64,000 nt of DNA from Pomphorhynchus laevis (taxonomy: Eukaryota; Acanthocephala; Palaeacanthocephala; Echinorhynchida; Pomphorhynchidae). Made by a program: the position numbers and the translations under genes. The stretch lies in contig WNNJ02002511.1 in the NCBI GenBank assembly GCA_012934845.2, positions 1 through 64,000 on the forward strand, in the 5' to 3' direction. The first letter of the stretch is position 1, and the number at the start of each line of letters is the position of its first letter. The notes under the pieces were generated by a model that saw nothing but the letters and a program-made list of their open reading frames with translations, did not search any database and was not told the origin of the DNA. Of the stretch, positions 1 through 13,358 are shown one piece after another.

Positions 1-64
<64 letters not shown>
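1..64. repeat. (TA)n microsatellite
   Basis: Almost uninterrupted alternating TA dinucleotides at the window edge. N-terminal-nuclease PLEs such as the one in this window are reported to favour microsatellites as targets, but no element junction is visible here. Confidence 0.95.
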
Positions 65-277
65 GTTCCTGACACGGCTAAGCGTAAACAAAGGGAAATG
101 TTTTGGATAGGACAACTCATGGCAGACCAACAATTAAATGTTGAGCACATATATCACTTGCCGTGAATATATGAGTTCCGAAATTGGGTTATTTATATTT
201 CTCTCTGTTAGTTGCATTGAACAATTTGATTTTCATTACTATTTTTTGTGCTAATCAGAACTGTAATTTTTTTCTAG

Positions 278-522
278 ATGTACTGAAGGAGGGCAGTTTG
301 CCCGAAAGCTTACAAAAAATTGCTCTTGGTTTTCATTTCCTGTTTTTTATCTATTTACGGCAATTATTACTAATGTATCATTCAATGGATGATCCGGGAC
401 AGTGTCAGTTTTCCGCAAATCAAATGGATATATATGTATATATAACCAAGAATTTTTTAAACAGTTTAAAACTTCTTGGTTATAACTACTTACAATTAAT
501 TGATAATTTTACCTATAAGTGA
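278..522 (+). CDS. Candidate coding exon, unrecognised protein
   Basis: A polypyrimidine tract ending in a strong acceptor (TTTTTTCTAG at 268-277) opens a frame of about 80 codons ending at a TGA at 520-522. The peptide begins DVLKEGSLPESLQKIALG, has a hydrophobic stretch (FHFLFFIYLRQLLL) and then MDDPGQCQFSANQMDIYVYI. Composition is balanced and unlike the surrounding AT-rich translation, which argues for a real exon. It could be a terminal exon, or it could end at the GTGAAA donor-like site just before the stop. I do not recognise the family. No neighbouring exon of the same gene is visible between it and 7.3 kb. Confidence 0.4.
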
Positions 523-1299
523 AAGGCTTATATTTTTGGGATTATATATCTATATTTTTCATTAAGATGAAAATTTATTCTTCTTTGTAAAAACGAAATC
601 ATAATTTAGATTTCTTATTCAGATTTTTCAGGCCTAATTTTTTAAATTTAATGTTTATGAACTGATAAGTGGCCCTTATCTCGACTATAGGAAAAAATAA
701 CAATTCTGTGGTAAATCAATTTAATAAATTTATAATAAATCAATTTTCGTGTATAGTACCTGCGGTATGATATATAAGCTACCTTGTATAAACGTAATAT
801 GTTTGTATAATAAGTAAACCTAATTAAGTATTTAAAATGTATTTCTACATTTATGGGATATATAAAATTACCTTTTGTTGAAAATTAATCAATTCACAAA
901 AATCATTTAATAGCAGCTGACCAATTACGTTATTAGCATCTAATGACGTATTTTCACTGAAAATAGTGAAAATATTTCCACTGTTCCTCCTTTTTCAGCA
1001 GAAACTGCTTGCGCCATGCACCCTGGTTTACTATGATGTAGTCTTTCTAAGCATCGAATTCGTCACTCTTTTCGTGTATTTATTAACTTTATTAAACGCT
1101 CTTCGAGCTCACTCCCTTTAAATATTCGTGCATCCTACCTTTCTCTCCTCAGTGTCTTTCTCATTATTATGCGTACTAAACGTACTCTACTAAATGTACT
1201 CACTTTTGGTAAAATCAGCTCGTCCTCTTCCAACACATTGGAAAATCTTAAACTCAATTCTTTCAGAATTATTTACATCTTGTAACAAAAATCTTATGA
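523..1299. other. AT-rich intergenic stretch
   Basis: No coding, RNA or repeat feature that I can support. Ordinary AT-rich sequence up to the first PLE fragment. Confidence 0.5.
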
Positions 1300-1958
1300 A
1301 AGGTAGGAACTGTAGGATAACATATCAGTCGAGGAGGTACTGCTATGTTATCAAGTTTCGGCCCATATTCCTCGACCCGACATATCAGCAGGGCCAAATA
1401 CATGCTAATGATGGATTTTCTTTGATGAAATTTGTTTATCAAGTATCTTATTCTAATACAAATTTTCATGATAAATAGAATTTTCATGTCTTCATATAAT
1501 TTAGATTTATTTTTTACACATTCATGCAAAAATATGTTTCTTGTAAATTTAAATATGTCATCTTTACGATATAAATTAATAGTAGTTTTAGTTAATGTCG
1601 ATTTAATGTTCATATCTAGATATACACCTTCTTTATCATTAATATTGGTTTTGTTAAGAATAAGGCTTTCTGGATAAATGTGCTCACTAATTGAATAAAA
1701 ATTATTAGAATTAAATACACATATATCATCAATGTATCGAAACATATATTTCATATATTTATATTGTTTAGATTTATTTTTTAAACAGTTATGAACAAAT
1801 TCATATTCTATAAAGCTTAAAAACAAGTCAGCTATAATTGGGCTACTATTACCACCCATTGGAACACATTTTACTTGTCTAAATATAGATGTCCCTACTT
1901 TTAAATAATTTGGATTTATCAAAATATTTAAGGATTCTATTAATTAAACTTTATCCAT
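1300..1958 (-). mobile_element. PLE 3' fragment (RT motifs and tail), antisense
   Basis: Read on the - strand, 1958 to about 1500 encodes the C-terminal half of the same reverse transcriptase as the near-complete copy at 28.2-31.6 kb, including VPMGGNSSP (motif B) and RYIDDICVF (motif C, catalytic YxDD). It continues into the element's 3' UTR at about 1500-1300, which contains the conserved pseudoknot at 1331-1395. The upstream RT, linker and nuclease are absent, as in a 5'-truncated insertion. The part between RT and tail is shortened relative to other copies. The overlapping + strand frames are shadows. Confidence 0.85.
1331..1395 (-). ncRNA. PLE-tail pseudoknot, antisense copy
   Basis: On the - strand this copy has helix a as GGCCC (1391-1395) with GGGCC (1360-1364), shorter than but matching the GGCCCC/GGGGCC form elsewhere. 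Helix b pairs CTGATATG with CATAGCAG with one mismatch, and helix c pairs GAGGA with a downstream CCTC. The GAAAC junction is kept. Confidence 0.55.
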
Positions 1959-2757
1959 ATCCTTGGTTAATTTTTTGCTCTGCTGGATATTTACTTGGTT
2001 GAATTATTATAACATTTATATAACATTTATTTCCGATGGATTTTTAAAGTAATCGTTGCTAAAACTTGTTCACTGAATCTTAAAATACCTGTTTTTAATT
2101 ACAACAATTGTTGAAAAAAAATAGGAAAAAATGATTTTCTCTCTGTGTATACGCAAATCAAAAAATTAAAATTAAACGTATAAGCGTTTTATTACACGAA
2201 TAACTTATCCACGTAGGAAAATAGCACTAGAATATACATAGAAACTTTTATTAATTTATTATCTTTAATTCTTCATAATATTTTAACTCAATATTTGTAA
2301 AAATTGATAGCATTCGTACAAAATTGTACATAAGAGGGAGTATATAAAGAATGAAAAACAATTTGGAGGGTTACATATACTAAGTGTTGCCTCCTTATTT
2401 TTAGTAAATCATTTGAGGAAATAAAAAAGGGTTTTTAGAGTAAAATATTACATATCTTGGCTAGTCAATTAATACATATTTTCACGTTACGGTGTTTATA
2501 CAAGAAAAAGTTATGATTGTTCAGTCTACTTACAAAATATCATACAATTATACAAGGTAACATAGAAGAACAAAGAATCAAGGGAGTATTTGTTTACGGT
2601 TTACTTCAAATAAATTCAATCAAGTATCAGTGGTACTCGTTTATAATCAAAACATCTAATTCGAAGATACATCTACAAAGTATATTATCCATAAAAAATT
2701 TCCGCTTAAGAGTTTAAGTGAATTTTTTATAATATTTTGTTGATTTGTATAATAAAA
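1959..2757. other. AT-rich intergenic stretch
   Basis: Nothing supportable. An open frame at 2517-2717 has AT-driven composition, no splice context and no recognisable motif. Confidence 0.45.
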
Positions 2758-3420
2758 GTCAATTTTTATGAATTAACTAATAAATAACAGACGATGTATC
2801 AGAATAAGGATTAGAGGTCATCAGGAGGGAAAATAATAAGTAAATAAGATTTAATAAATATTTATATAAAGTTAAAATTGAAATTCTAAATAAAAGTGAA
2901 TGTTTATGAATTGACTAATAAATAACATACGATGTATCAGAATAAGGATTAGAGGTCATCAGGATGGAAAATAATAAGTAAATAAGATTTAATAAATATT
3001 TATATAAAATTAAAACTGAAATTTAAAATAAAAGTGAATGTTTATGAATTGACTAATAAATAACATACGATGTATAAGAATAAGGATTAGTGATCTCACG
3101 ATGGAAAATAATAAGTAAATAAAGATAAGAAGTTATCAGGAGAAAACATAATAATTATATAAAATTTTATAAATATTTATATAAAATTAAAATTTAAAAT
3201 AAAAGTGAATGTTTATGAATTGACTAATAAATAACAGACTATATAATTATATAAATAAAATGTTATTAATAAAAAACAGATGATGTATCAGAATAAGGAT
3301 TAGAAATCATCAGGAGGGAAAATAATAAGTAAATAAGATTTAATATTTATATAAAGTTAAAAATTGAAATTTAAAATAAAAGTCAATTTTTACGGATTGA
3401 CTAATAAATTGATACATTTA
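2758..3420. repeat. Tandem array of about 140-bp units derived from the PLE tail
   Basis: At least five head-to-tail units begin near 2758, 2897, 3033, 3206 and 3382. Each starts with a variant of GTCAATTTTTATGAATTGAC, followed by the block around CAGACGATGTATCAGAATAAG and a TCATCAGGAGG motif. These blocks are the reverse complement of the PLE 3' UTR found across the window. Spacing is about 139, 136, 173 and 176 bp, the longer steps holding extra AT-rich sequence. It looks like a young satellite seeded from the element's tail. Confidence 0.8.
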
Positions 3421-3699
3421 TAAATATATAATACATTTATAAATACATTTATACATTCAATAATCTGATGCATTTACCGACGACTACGATTTATCCTAAT
3501 ATCCAATATATAGTTTACATTGATACTATGTTCAACTTAAATTAATGAAGTTTTTGTTAACATTTACTTTATGGTGTCTGATGAAATTAGTGTTATATAA
3601 AAATATCTAGTTTTCTCTCTTTTCTGAATTTCGCTCTTTTTTAACTGACGTTTAGAATTTAAGTTTTCTAAAATTCGAGACATTGACGGCTATCAAACA

Positions 3700-4440
3700 A
3701 AATGAATCATATCAGATAACAAAGTCTACGTATTTTGTATTATATATAAATTAAAAATAATGATAATTATAAATAATAATAAATAATTATAAGATTTTAT
3801 ACAATTTATTAAATAAAGATCAATTGTTATGAATTTTATAATAAACAACAGACGATGTATTTGAATGTATCTGGATGAACTGCTATGGTACATAGAAAAG
3901 TAGCAGTATTACGCTTGATAATAAAATCAAATTATCCATTATAATGCTATGAATAAAGGAACTGCTATATAATCAGGTTTCGGCGCTTATTCCTAGACCT
4001 AACATATCAGAAGGAACTGCTATGTTATCAGATTTCTGTAGCAGCGGGCCCAAATACATGTTAATGTATTTTATCTGATCGAATGTGAAAGTATAGAGTA
4101 TTATAATACAAAGTATATTATTTATTACCAATAAGAATTTTTACTCTAGAGTTAAAATTTATTTTTTATGTTATATTTTAAAATAAATAATAAACGATAA
4201 TTTTATATTAGATTATATTATTTGATATTGATTATCGATGATAATCAATATCATTATTGATTATCAGTGATATCGATAATTAATCAAATTTAGATTATTT
4301 TTTAATACGCAATAATGTTTCCTATTCCTCGACCCAGCATATCAGCGGAACCAAACAAATGCTAATGACGAATTTCCTCTGATTGAACTTGATTATTTAG
4401 TGTACCTTAAAGGCATGCTGATTAATTTGTAATAAATAGT
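3700..4440 (-). mobile_element. Overlapping PLE 3' tails, antisense
   Basis: The element's 3' terminal motif lies in reverse at about 3703-3730 (ATCAGATAACAAAGTCTACG). UTR blocks follow at 3830-3880, 3955-4100 and 4310-4430. The pseudoknot region occurs at least twice (GGAACTGCTAT...GGTTTCGG near 3960 and a second start near 4012), so at least two truncated copies overlap or are nested. No coding part is kept. Confidence 0.75.
4224..4252. repeat. Perfect hairpin, 13-bp arms
   Basis: GATATTGATTATC, a 3-base loop GAT, then GATAATCAATATC. Perfect arms within an AT-rich insert between PLE tail pieces. Related but imperfect ATTGATTATC blocks follow. Function unknown. Confidence 0.7.
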
Positions 4441-5439
4441 AATATGTTACGGTTATATGCTTTTTATCGTTCATGTTGAATTTATCGCTGATTGGCAAAT
4501 TTAGATAAAATTAGCTTTCTTATGATGCACGAGCAATAGGGAATTATCTACAATTCCTGAAGCCGAAAAGTGGTCTCGGAATAATTAATAATTTAATGAA
4601 TAAATACCAAATGATGAATAATTTGGTATTAAGTAATTTTGTGTCAACCTAACTCTTTATCTTTAAACTAAAAGTGTGATTGTAGCAAATTGATGATTCA
4701 TTAATGTTTTAAATATACATTCATAAGAAGCTTCTAGAATTTGATACATTTATGCGAAAATATTTCCACTAGAACGCAACTTCTTACGTTCTATTTTGTT
4801 TAAGTAGTAAGACAACTTCTTACGTTCTATTTTTTACGTAGTAAAAAAATTGCCTTATCCCTCAAGAAAAGCGATAAAGCCGCGGAAATCTCCCACGTTT
4901 TAAAAATGTTATTTCCGCAGTCCACAATGTTTAGATACTTGCTAATATTTGGGAAACGTCGGTTTCTGCTATTATATTTGTAGAAAATCTAGATATATTT
5001 ACATCATGGAAGGATTAAAGACAATATTATTTCTTTATTGAAGTCTATTTAATATTCTTATCTGCGTTAATTAATCTATCCAAGTAAATTTTAATATATC
5101 ATATTTACCGTATAAGTTGGGTTGATAGCAAACCTATCGATTTAGGAATCGTCTTTGGAAACAGGGCATTATCGCAACTCTTATTCAAACTAGAAAATGT
5201 TCAATGCTAGCTTCTTAGTTGTGTTTTTATATTAGGCGACTTAACGACTGAATTGTTTCTTGTTTGAAATGCGTTACGATTTGTTGATTTGATATGTACC
5301 TGGAGCATACTCCATGATATGTTCTAATTTTTAAAACAGAATTATGGATATATCTTTGTGCCTTGGATCGCCATTTTCATTTGAATTAGTCAAAATTATC
5401 ACAATTGAACTAGCAAAACAGTCTTTGGTCAACGCCTTG
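4441..5439. other. AT-rich intergenic stretch
   Basis: No gene seen. A 20-bp direct repeat (CAACTTCTTACGTTCTATTT) occurs twice near 4779 and 4813. Confidence 0.45.
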
Positions 5440-6730
5440 TAACTAAATATTAATAATAATTTTAATTGATGTTAATTTAATGTTCATATATACATATATA
5501 CCTTTATCATCAATATTAGTTTTATTAAGAAGAAGGCTACCTGGATAGATTTGTTCACTATATTGAATAAAAATTATTAGAATTAAATACACATATATCA
5601 TCAATATATCGAAACATATTTTCATATCTTTATATAATTTAGATTTATTTTTTAAACAGTTATGAACAAATTCATATTCTATAAAGCTTAAAAATAAGTC
5701 AGCTATAATTGAGCTAGTATTACCTCCCATTGGAACATCTTTTACTTGTCTAAATATAGATGTCCCTACTTTTAAATAATTGCGATTTATAAAAATATTT
5801 AGTGGAATTAATATTGAAAACGTGTGTTATACCTGTATTAATTTCGATTCCCATGCAATATTTTTCGTATAAACTGAGGGAGGTTTGACAGTTTTATAAA
5901 AGAATTGTTAGAATTACCCTATTTCATCAGCTTATTGTAATAAAGATTTTCCACATGAAGACAAAGTTATTACTAGCTTTATCAATATTTGCCATTATAT
6001 AGTTATCTTTTAACTAAGTAATTTATAAATACATTTCTTTACTTGTCTTATTGTCTGATATTTATTATATGATTCAACCTCTATACCATTTTTATCCTTT
6101 ATAGAACAATTAATTTTAATTATTGTTTCTAAACTTAAATCACTACGCTCATATGTTAATTGGGCTACTATTACCTCCTATTAGATCACCTTTTATTTGT
6201 CTAAATATAGATGTGCCTACATTTTTGTGTTCTAAAAATTCTTTAGTTGAATTAATACTGAAAGAGTATTTTATACCAGTATTAATTTCGATTACTTTAC
6301 AATATTTTTGAAACCGAAAGCGGTTTTAATGTACATTTAAAAGCACCTCATATGAACCTAGGTTTTATTGGATTTTCATGTAATTTTGGATTCCAATAAA
6401 ATATAGGTATAGTTTTATTATCTGATTTAATTTTTATATCAATTTTATTTATTATTGAACAATGACTTGTAATAATTGTTTCTCAACTTAACTCACTACA
6501 TTCATATGTTGTGTTTATATTTAAATCATTGTAATTAACCTCTTTCATCAATATATCATAATAAAGCTTTTTGCATATGAAGACAACGTTATTACTAGCT
6601 TTATAAATAGTTATTATTATAAAGTTATGCTTTAATTTAGTAAGTTCTTTATACATATCTTTATTAATCCATTTTAGTTATCCTTAATCTCAGTAATTTA
6701 GAAATGCATATCTTTATTTGTATTATTATA
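5440..6730 (-). mobile_element. Rearranged PLE reverse-transcriptase fragments, antisense
   Basis: 5443-5800 (- strand) encodes RT motif B (MGGNTSSIIADLF) and decayed motif C. 5815-6125 and 6320-6720 are antisense matches to earlier RT parts, including KASNNFVFICKKLYY-like and WNPKLHKNPIKPRF-like stretches. A second motif-B block lies at about 6160-6220. RT parts therefore occur twice and partly out of order, so two truncated copies are joined or one has been rearranged. The + strand open frame at 6123-6311 is a shadow. Confidence 0.75.
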
Positions 6731-7335
6731 TGTTTATATGATAATATAAGTTATTAAACATAATATATGTTTACATATATGTTTTTATTTGTATTATTTA
6801 TGTTTATCTATAAATGGTTTTGATTTTCATACTTTACAAATGTAGTATTTATTAGTATCTTTGTCTATATAAAATCAATACAAAAATGCTGATTCCTATC
6901 TTATAATATACAAAATGTTGTATATTCATATCCTTAATGAAATCACCGGCTTAACGTTCGTTTAAAACTACCCTCTTTAGAAGTACTAAAATGTAAGTGC
7001 ATGTTCTTTTTTCATTGGTACTCTCGAAAACATTTGTTTGTAATTTGTATATTACTTAATTAATTAATAACACAATTTTGAAACTATTTAAGAACGATAG
7101 TCCATATTTTAATCCCAAACATTCAAATTGATACTATATTGTGATGTAATATATAATTTTAACACAAATTATCTATTATTTGTAATAGTCCCTTTTGGCT
7201 GTTCAGTATTCTGATCGACCTTAGAAGAAATTATTTGTCTTTATCTTCTTCTAATTACTTGCAGATATTGATTTCCTAATAAAAAAATTATTTTAGCAAA
7301 AGACGTATTTTATTACTAGACATTGTTATTTTAAG
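6731..7335. other. AT-rich stretch before exon
   Basis: No element or gene seen; probably intergenic or intronic sequence of the gene whose exon starts at 7336. Confidence 0.4.
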
Positions 7336-7478
7336 AGATGTGGTTAGAAGCACTTTAAGCAAATTCTTTTCTGCCTTTATAACCGATTTCAATCTGTTCG
7401 TTGATACATCGAAAACTGCACTTCCACGTGATCTAAACACGTGCTACTTTGTCGCTGGGTTGAAAATACTTGTTAAAG
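7336..7478 (+). CDS. Exon of an unrecognised host gene
   Basis: An acceptor (ATTTTAAG) and a donor (AAAG|GTAAGC) bound a stop-free frame reading DVVRSTLSKFFSAFITDF and later ALPRDLNTCYFVAGLKILVK. Base composition is richer than the flanks. The exon ends in phase 1, and the next convincing exon on this strand, 17069-17414 in the right arm of the inverted repeat, begins with the two bases needed, making a GTG codon at the join. The joined stretch looks helical and hydrophobic-patterned, as in HEAT-like proteins, but I cannot name the family. The intervening 9.6-kb intron would hold the whole left arm and the spacer. Confidence 0.6.
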
Positions 7479-7921
7479 GTAAGCAATTTTATACTTATTA
7501 AAATTATAAATAAATTTACAACCGTATCAATAAAATAAATAATGAAGCACTTAATAATTTATTATGCGAAAAGCGTTTAACATAAATTTATAGTTTCGAA
7601 TTTTAAAAATGCTATAATTTATATAACATTAATATTATAAAATAATATTAATATTTTAAATTTAAAATTTTAATTAATTTCAAAACAAAACATATATCAT
7701 ACAAATTATGATTTCGTCCAGATGCTGTTAATTTATTTTTCGTCATGTCATTGATGTAAAATATTGGCGCTAATCTTAATACGTATTTTAACGATAATAT
7801 TTATATTATTGAAAATAAAGTATATCCAGGATGAACTAAAAAATCAAGCTTCTAAGTCAATTCCATGATCCAACAAAACACCGCAACCTACTATATACTA
7901 ACAATAATAATATTATCATAA

Positions 7922-10900
7922 TATTCTCAACTTTTAAGTTTAATGAGCTAACACATTTATTTGCAATTTTTTTAATTATATCAAATTACAGTGAACACAA
8001 ACGATTAAATCAAAAATCGAACTAAATTTCATGGTATAATCAATTGTAAACAAATTGTCAAAGGCAAATAGTAAAAATATCATTTGCTAGTTAATACAAA
8101 AAAGATTTAATCTTTCAGAAACTATAAAGATGTAAATAATAAAAACCCAAAAAGGTCCGTAAACACATTTTTTAACTAAAGCCTTGAATCCATCACACTA
8201 CTATTTTAAATAAAAATAATTCATTCAACGTACAATGCTTACATAATTTGCAAATCCTTTTTTCAATCGTTCGAAACACTCTTTTTCGATCTATTGTAAA
8301 TTGTTTGTGGTTGTTGCCAATTAATTAGTAAATATAAAATTAGTACATTTATGGAATTAAAAAATTATAACAGTATAATTACGCGCTCTAGACTTCAAAT
8401 AAATCATTGTACTTTTACTATTCAACTATTTTAACTTGATGATACGAAATAAAAGAATAATCTGAAAGAATTCTTAGCCATTATCAAATTTAACTTTTAA
8501 TTAAAGTATTTATCCAAAAATACAAAATTATATACACTTTTATATAAAATTCTGCTGTTTAAAATTTGCCTGTACTCAGTGCCCTAATAATGAATTAAAA
8601 CTTTTAATTGTATCGCATATATTTATGAATTATAATATTCAATTTATTTATAGTCATTTATCTACTTTCTAACTAATAACTTATTTGGAATAAAATTCTA
8701 TGAGTGTATCGCAAATTTCAGAAATCAAATTTTCTAAAATACCTAATATTTTTAACATACAAGTACTTCTAAACAAAAACAGATTCCACAAATATGTCAA
8801 TATCTTTACTAATCAGAGGATTTGCAGGAATGTTTTGGATTTTTCCACGGGTATGGTAATTGCGATTTATCGAAATATTAGAGAATTGTGATCTTTTTGT
8901 TTATTTGAATTGATAAAATTCTTTAGCGATTAAAATAACCACTAAATTTAAGACATTGTAAGGGATTTCTTGAGGAAACTACTATCGCTTGTATTTACCG
9001 AATCCTTTAGCTCAAATGCTCATTCTACTTAAAATTTTTGTACTAGCTAATTTCGTTTATTTCTTATTACAGAACATAAGCACCAACGCCATTATAACAT
9101 AATATAATGATTTTATTACCAAACAGTTATAAAAATATGTTCGCTATATTTGAATTATTTAATCAATTCGAAGTTGTTCACGGTATACATTTCTAAATGT
9201 AAAATGTAAACACAAATGCCGTTAATTTTTATTAAATATTTTATGTGAATCCGAATTACGTTATAAATAAATTATTCAGATTCTGAAAATTAATCAATAT
9301 AATTAATCAAACCAATCTTATCAGAATTAATAAAATTCCTTAGTTAAATGATAATTCAGCTTTAAAATTATTTTTATAAAAATGCAGTTTTAACTTAACT
9401 CTAATTATATGTCAATAAGATTAATTGTATAATAACTAATTACCTAATACATTTAAAAACAATATTTTATATTAAAATAAAATTTTGATTTGGAAAGTAT
9501 TTGTTTACAAATAGAATAAAATAATTATTACTGTTAGAACAAGATTAAATATAAATATATGAACTAGAGAACGGTGCGCATGACTTTTTACAATGAATTA
9601 TTGTCTGATGTTGTTTGTTTACATTATTCATTAGCCTAAAAGACATTATATTAATAAGGCTCGACATAACATTCTTAGTACTATAGTAAGTTCATTTTCA
9701 GAATCTAAATTATTTGTAATTCATCATTTCTCATTTTAGAAAATATTTATTTCAAATAACAAGTGTTGATATCTATAGATTAACCTTATGATTATATAAA
9801 TACAAATTACATATTAATTGTGTGTGTAAACATCCTTAATAAGTAGCATCCCAACACGTATAATTAGCATTGAGTTAAAAACATATTCAAATATATAGTA
9901 AAGGCTTTTAAAATAATAAATTTATAGAAGTAAAATTCTAAGTTGCTTAATTTTATTCAATTTTTTTAAAATATATTTATAAATTATAGAATTTTTTATT
10001 TATATTAATTTATTTAATTTAAAAATATTTAATTTTAGAAATTTAATTTTCTTTATTTTATAATTATATATTTCTACGTCAGTATTTCAAATATTTATAA
10101 ACCTACACGCATTTTCGTAACTTCTATTGGTAAAAATATACTTAAATATAAAATAAAAGCTTCTAAGTTAAATTCTAATCATATAATTTATTATCTTATA
10201 TTTAATATCTTTAATGGAATATCTTTAAAAAGGGAAATATTTGCTCTAATGGTTTGAAATTGTCTATTAGTGTACTAATTGCGATTTATAAAAATACTTG
10301 AGGCAAAAAATATGTTTTACTTTACTATCTCGTTTAGTTTGTTAAAATTATGATTTTTATTATGATCGTGGTTGCAATTCTGATAATTGAAAATTTAACT
10401 TTACATTCAATTCGTATATATTTTCTTTAAAAATGTAATTTAATCAACAAATGATCATTGATGAACAACTAGAATATTAAACAGTTATCTTAGCTGTTCA
10501 TATCAACTAGGATATGAATAGCTAGGATATTATACATAAATATTCATTTTAAACACTATAATTATTTTCGATTATTTATCGTTGACTAGAAATCTACTTT
10601 GAAAAAATAAAAAAATAAAAAAATAGCTAAATTACATAAATTTTATATTTTTATGTTCCGTCAAACTATTTCACTGGCAATTTAAATAGAAGCCAAACAC
10701 ACGATTTAATTTCGTTTGTCTATTGCTGTAACCAAGGTATTTTTGAACTATTAAATATTTTCTTAGAATTGCAATGGCTCATTCATAATGTGAATTTCGC
10801 CATTAAAAATTGTTATTTGAGAACTATTCTATATTATTTGCGAACTAGCATTTATTTTAAAGTTTTAATGTAATTAAAAGATTAATTTCCCCGAAACTTA

Positions 10901-11301
10901 CATTAAATTGTATAATCTTTTTGTATGATCACCTATTATTTTAATACTCACTCCAGCATTACTAAAACAAAACACTAAATCATTTTGTAAATTGACATTT
11001 ATGTTGATTTGGAAAATAGTATCCAAGTGAGCTATTGCAATTTTAGTAGTGAAATATTGCTGTTGAATATGTAGTGAATACTTTGAAAATAAATTAAACA
11101 AGGTTTTCTTTTTTAACGCCCTTTCATCTTCGATGTAAATACTTTTCAAAAATGATGTCAGCACATCTAAAGTTCCCACGATTGAAGATTCTTTCACGTT
11201 ATCTTTATAGGTTAACAATAATTTCAAAATCATTTTAAAGCAGTACACTTTAAAATGGTGTAATTTGAAAATTAATAGTTAAAGAGTTATTTTGCAGTTG
11301 T
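7922..11301. repeat. Left arm of 3.38-kb inverted repeat
   Basis: The arm is the reverse complement of 17015-20394, colinear throughout (paired coordinates sum to 28316), so the arms have equal length with no net indel. Three stretches of flanking arm compared by eye (roughly 7922-8500, 9060-9600 and 10500-10900, plus a short piece near 8680) showed two mismatches in about 1.6 kb. The exon copy at 10902-11247 has seven. The spacer is 5.7 kb. The near identity implies a recent inverted duplication or continuing gene conversion. A mis-assembly should also be excluded. Confidence 0.95.
10902..11247 (-). CDS. Antisense second copy of the host exon
   Basis: Mirror copy of exon 17069-17414. The acceptor (TTTTAAAG), the donor (GTAAGT) and the open frame are all intact. 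The peptide begins VYCFKMILKLLLTYKDNV. Seven single-base differences from the right-arm copy change seven residues (K/I, S/T, T/N, K/N, L/P, A/T and I/R, left/right) and none is silent. It lies antisense inside the presumed intron of the gene it was copied from. It may be an inactive copy, an exon of a divergent gene on the other strand, or an alternative exon reached by inversion or trans-splicing. Confidence 0.5.
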
Positions 11302-12556
11302 TAGGGTTTTACACTGTATACTTGAAATGTGTGACATAAAAGTACTAAAGTCGATGCATGAGACTTTTCACGTAGCGTTTCACGCAATTTATAATAGATG
11401 AATTCTTCCGTGTGTCTCTACGAAAATCTAAATTCAATTGTAACAGGTTTGGTGCATATATAAAAATGCTAATGTATAATTTAGTCATAACTTTATCTGA
11501 TTATAAATTTATATATTAGATTATTTAAACAATTTGCTTTTAAATTAACAGATTTATTCAAAATAATTTTAATAATTGTTTTCTGAAATTTTTAAACTAC
11601 GACACAAAGATAAGATTCATTAATTGCAAAGACGTCTTATTGATCGTCTGCATGCTTTTATACTATTTTATTAGATGTAGATCAATCTTTTACTTAAAAC
11701 CGACAGCGTGATAACCCGCGACTGAGCCATTCTATATCTGCTTCTAACCAGTCAAGATGATCAGTTGCGATTCCTGATAGTCGGTGATAAACTTAATAAA
11801 TCTTTGTTATTTACTGTCAAACGTTTATAAGAGAATAAAGCAAATCCCGAAATGGTCAAAGTGCATCAGAGTTGCACTTGAACTCTGCCTCTTTACGAAA
11901 AATGTATTCCCTTTTCATTGTCAACTAGATCTCTTCAGGGTATTTTAATAAACAGTCATTGATAATGTAAAAGTGGCTGTCGGCTACTTGGAAGGCTGTT
12001 TTTTCTAATAGTAAGTTTAATTGCTGAAATACCCAAATATAATACCGTAGTTATTATTGAAATTTTGACACAAGTGTATGAATTTTTGTATATTACCCGG
12101 TCGAATAAGTATTTTGATTACTCACCGTGTTTATTCTACATATTTTTAAGATAGGCAGCAAGTGGAAATATTAAGAATTTCGAAGAATACTAGTAATTGT
12201 TAAACATAGTTTGAAGTCCTTAAAATTAAGTGCGGTTATGAATGGTTATGCACATAGTTAAGCAAGATTACATGCACTGCACTAAGAGTCGGGAAATGTC
12301 CTGTGATGTCCGGATTAATTTTACTCTTGATTAAGAGTAATAATCGGACATCATGCTGTCTAAGGCTTCATTATTTAGATCATGCTCATTATTTGATTAT
12401 AGCAAGAATGAACTTTAAATCTCACAAATAAAACAGAATTGTCATAGTAGGATTTAATAAAACGTTAAGCAAATTCGGCAGAAAGATATACGATAAAATC
12501 AAAGAAAAGGGCAGGCTGAGTTGTAAACACATTTTTCGTTTTTATAAAATGTGGTC

Positions 12557-13025
12557 AAATTAAATCAGCTAACTGAGTCTACGTATTTAATATAATTATA
12601 AAATAAACAAAACATAATAATGCTAAATCAAAATTTAATAATTAAATAATAAAATAAATAATTGTTTTTAGATTTTCTATAATTTTAATCAAGTTAAAAA
12701 AATAATAATAATAAAAAATAAAATTTAAAATAAACGTCATTTTTATGAATTGACTAATAAATAACAGACGTTGTATCAGAATAAGGATTAGAGGTCATCA
12801 GGAGGAACTGCTATGCTATCAGGTTTCGGCCCCTAACTCCTCTACCAAACATAGTAGTTTAAATAGTTGCCATAGTTTTTATGGAAACCTAGTTTAAACA
12901 TTTATCTATTAAATTATTTAAATGATTTTGAAGAAAGCCAATATCATTACATATTGTTGCAATTCTCTAAATTTCATTATTTAATGCATTATATTTTATA
13001 TTATATGGTATGCATGAAATTACGT
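12557..13025 (-). mobile_element. PLE 3' tail, antisense
   Basis: Starts with the 3' terminal motif in reverse (ATCAGCTAACTGAGTCTACG at about 12564), then the UTR blocks and pseudoknot region (about 12800-12860; left helix partly lost), then decayed antisense coding sequence of the RT C-terminus to about 13025. A truncated insertion inside the inverted-repeat spacer. Confidence 0.8.
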
Positions 13026-13358
13026 TATTTCTTGGCTGGAGTAAATTCAACTGTCAATCCAACATAACTGATATTTAAACTATATAAAATTTAAGTTTTT
13101 AATAATTTAAAGAATTTAATTTGTAAATATTTAAACAATTAGTTTGAATTACTACAATAATTAAATTACCGGAAAATGTATTTGATAAGCATGTTTTATA
13201 ATTATATCGAGTCTATAATTATAGACTAATCATAATTAATTAAAAACTATTATAATTTTACAAATCTTTTAAATTATTTAATATGATAAACTTTTGCGTC
13301 AATATTTGTTTACAATGATAATAAGCAAAATACATTTAAGCTTTTATGGATTATTCAT

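Noticed and set aside
1194-1677. + strand open frames over the first PLE fragment
   Set aside because: Shadows of the antisense reverse-transcriptase frame.
2758-3420. CRISPR array
   Set aside because: Repeats are long, diverged, without constant unique spacers, in a eukaryotic genome; they are PLE-derived tandem units.
8700-8891. 63-codon open frame, also at 19425-19616
   Set aside because: Identity of the two copies is explained by the inverted repeat. No splice sites, no family, AT-driven composition.
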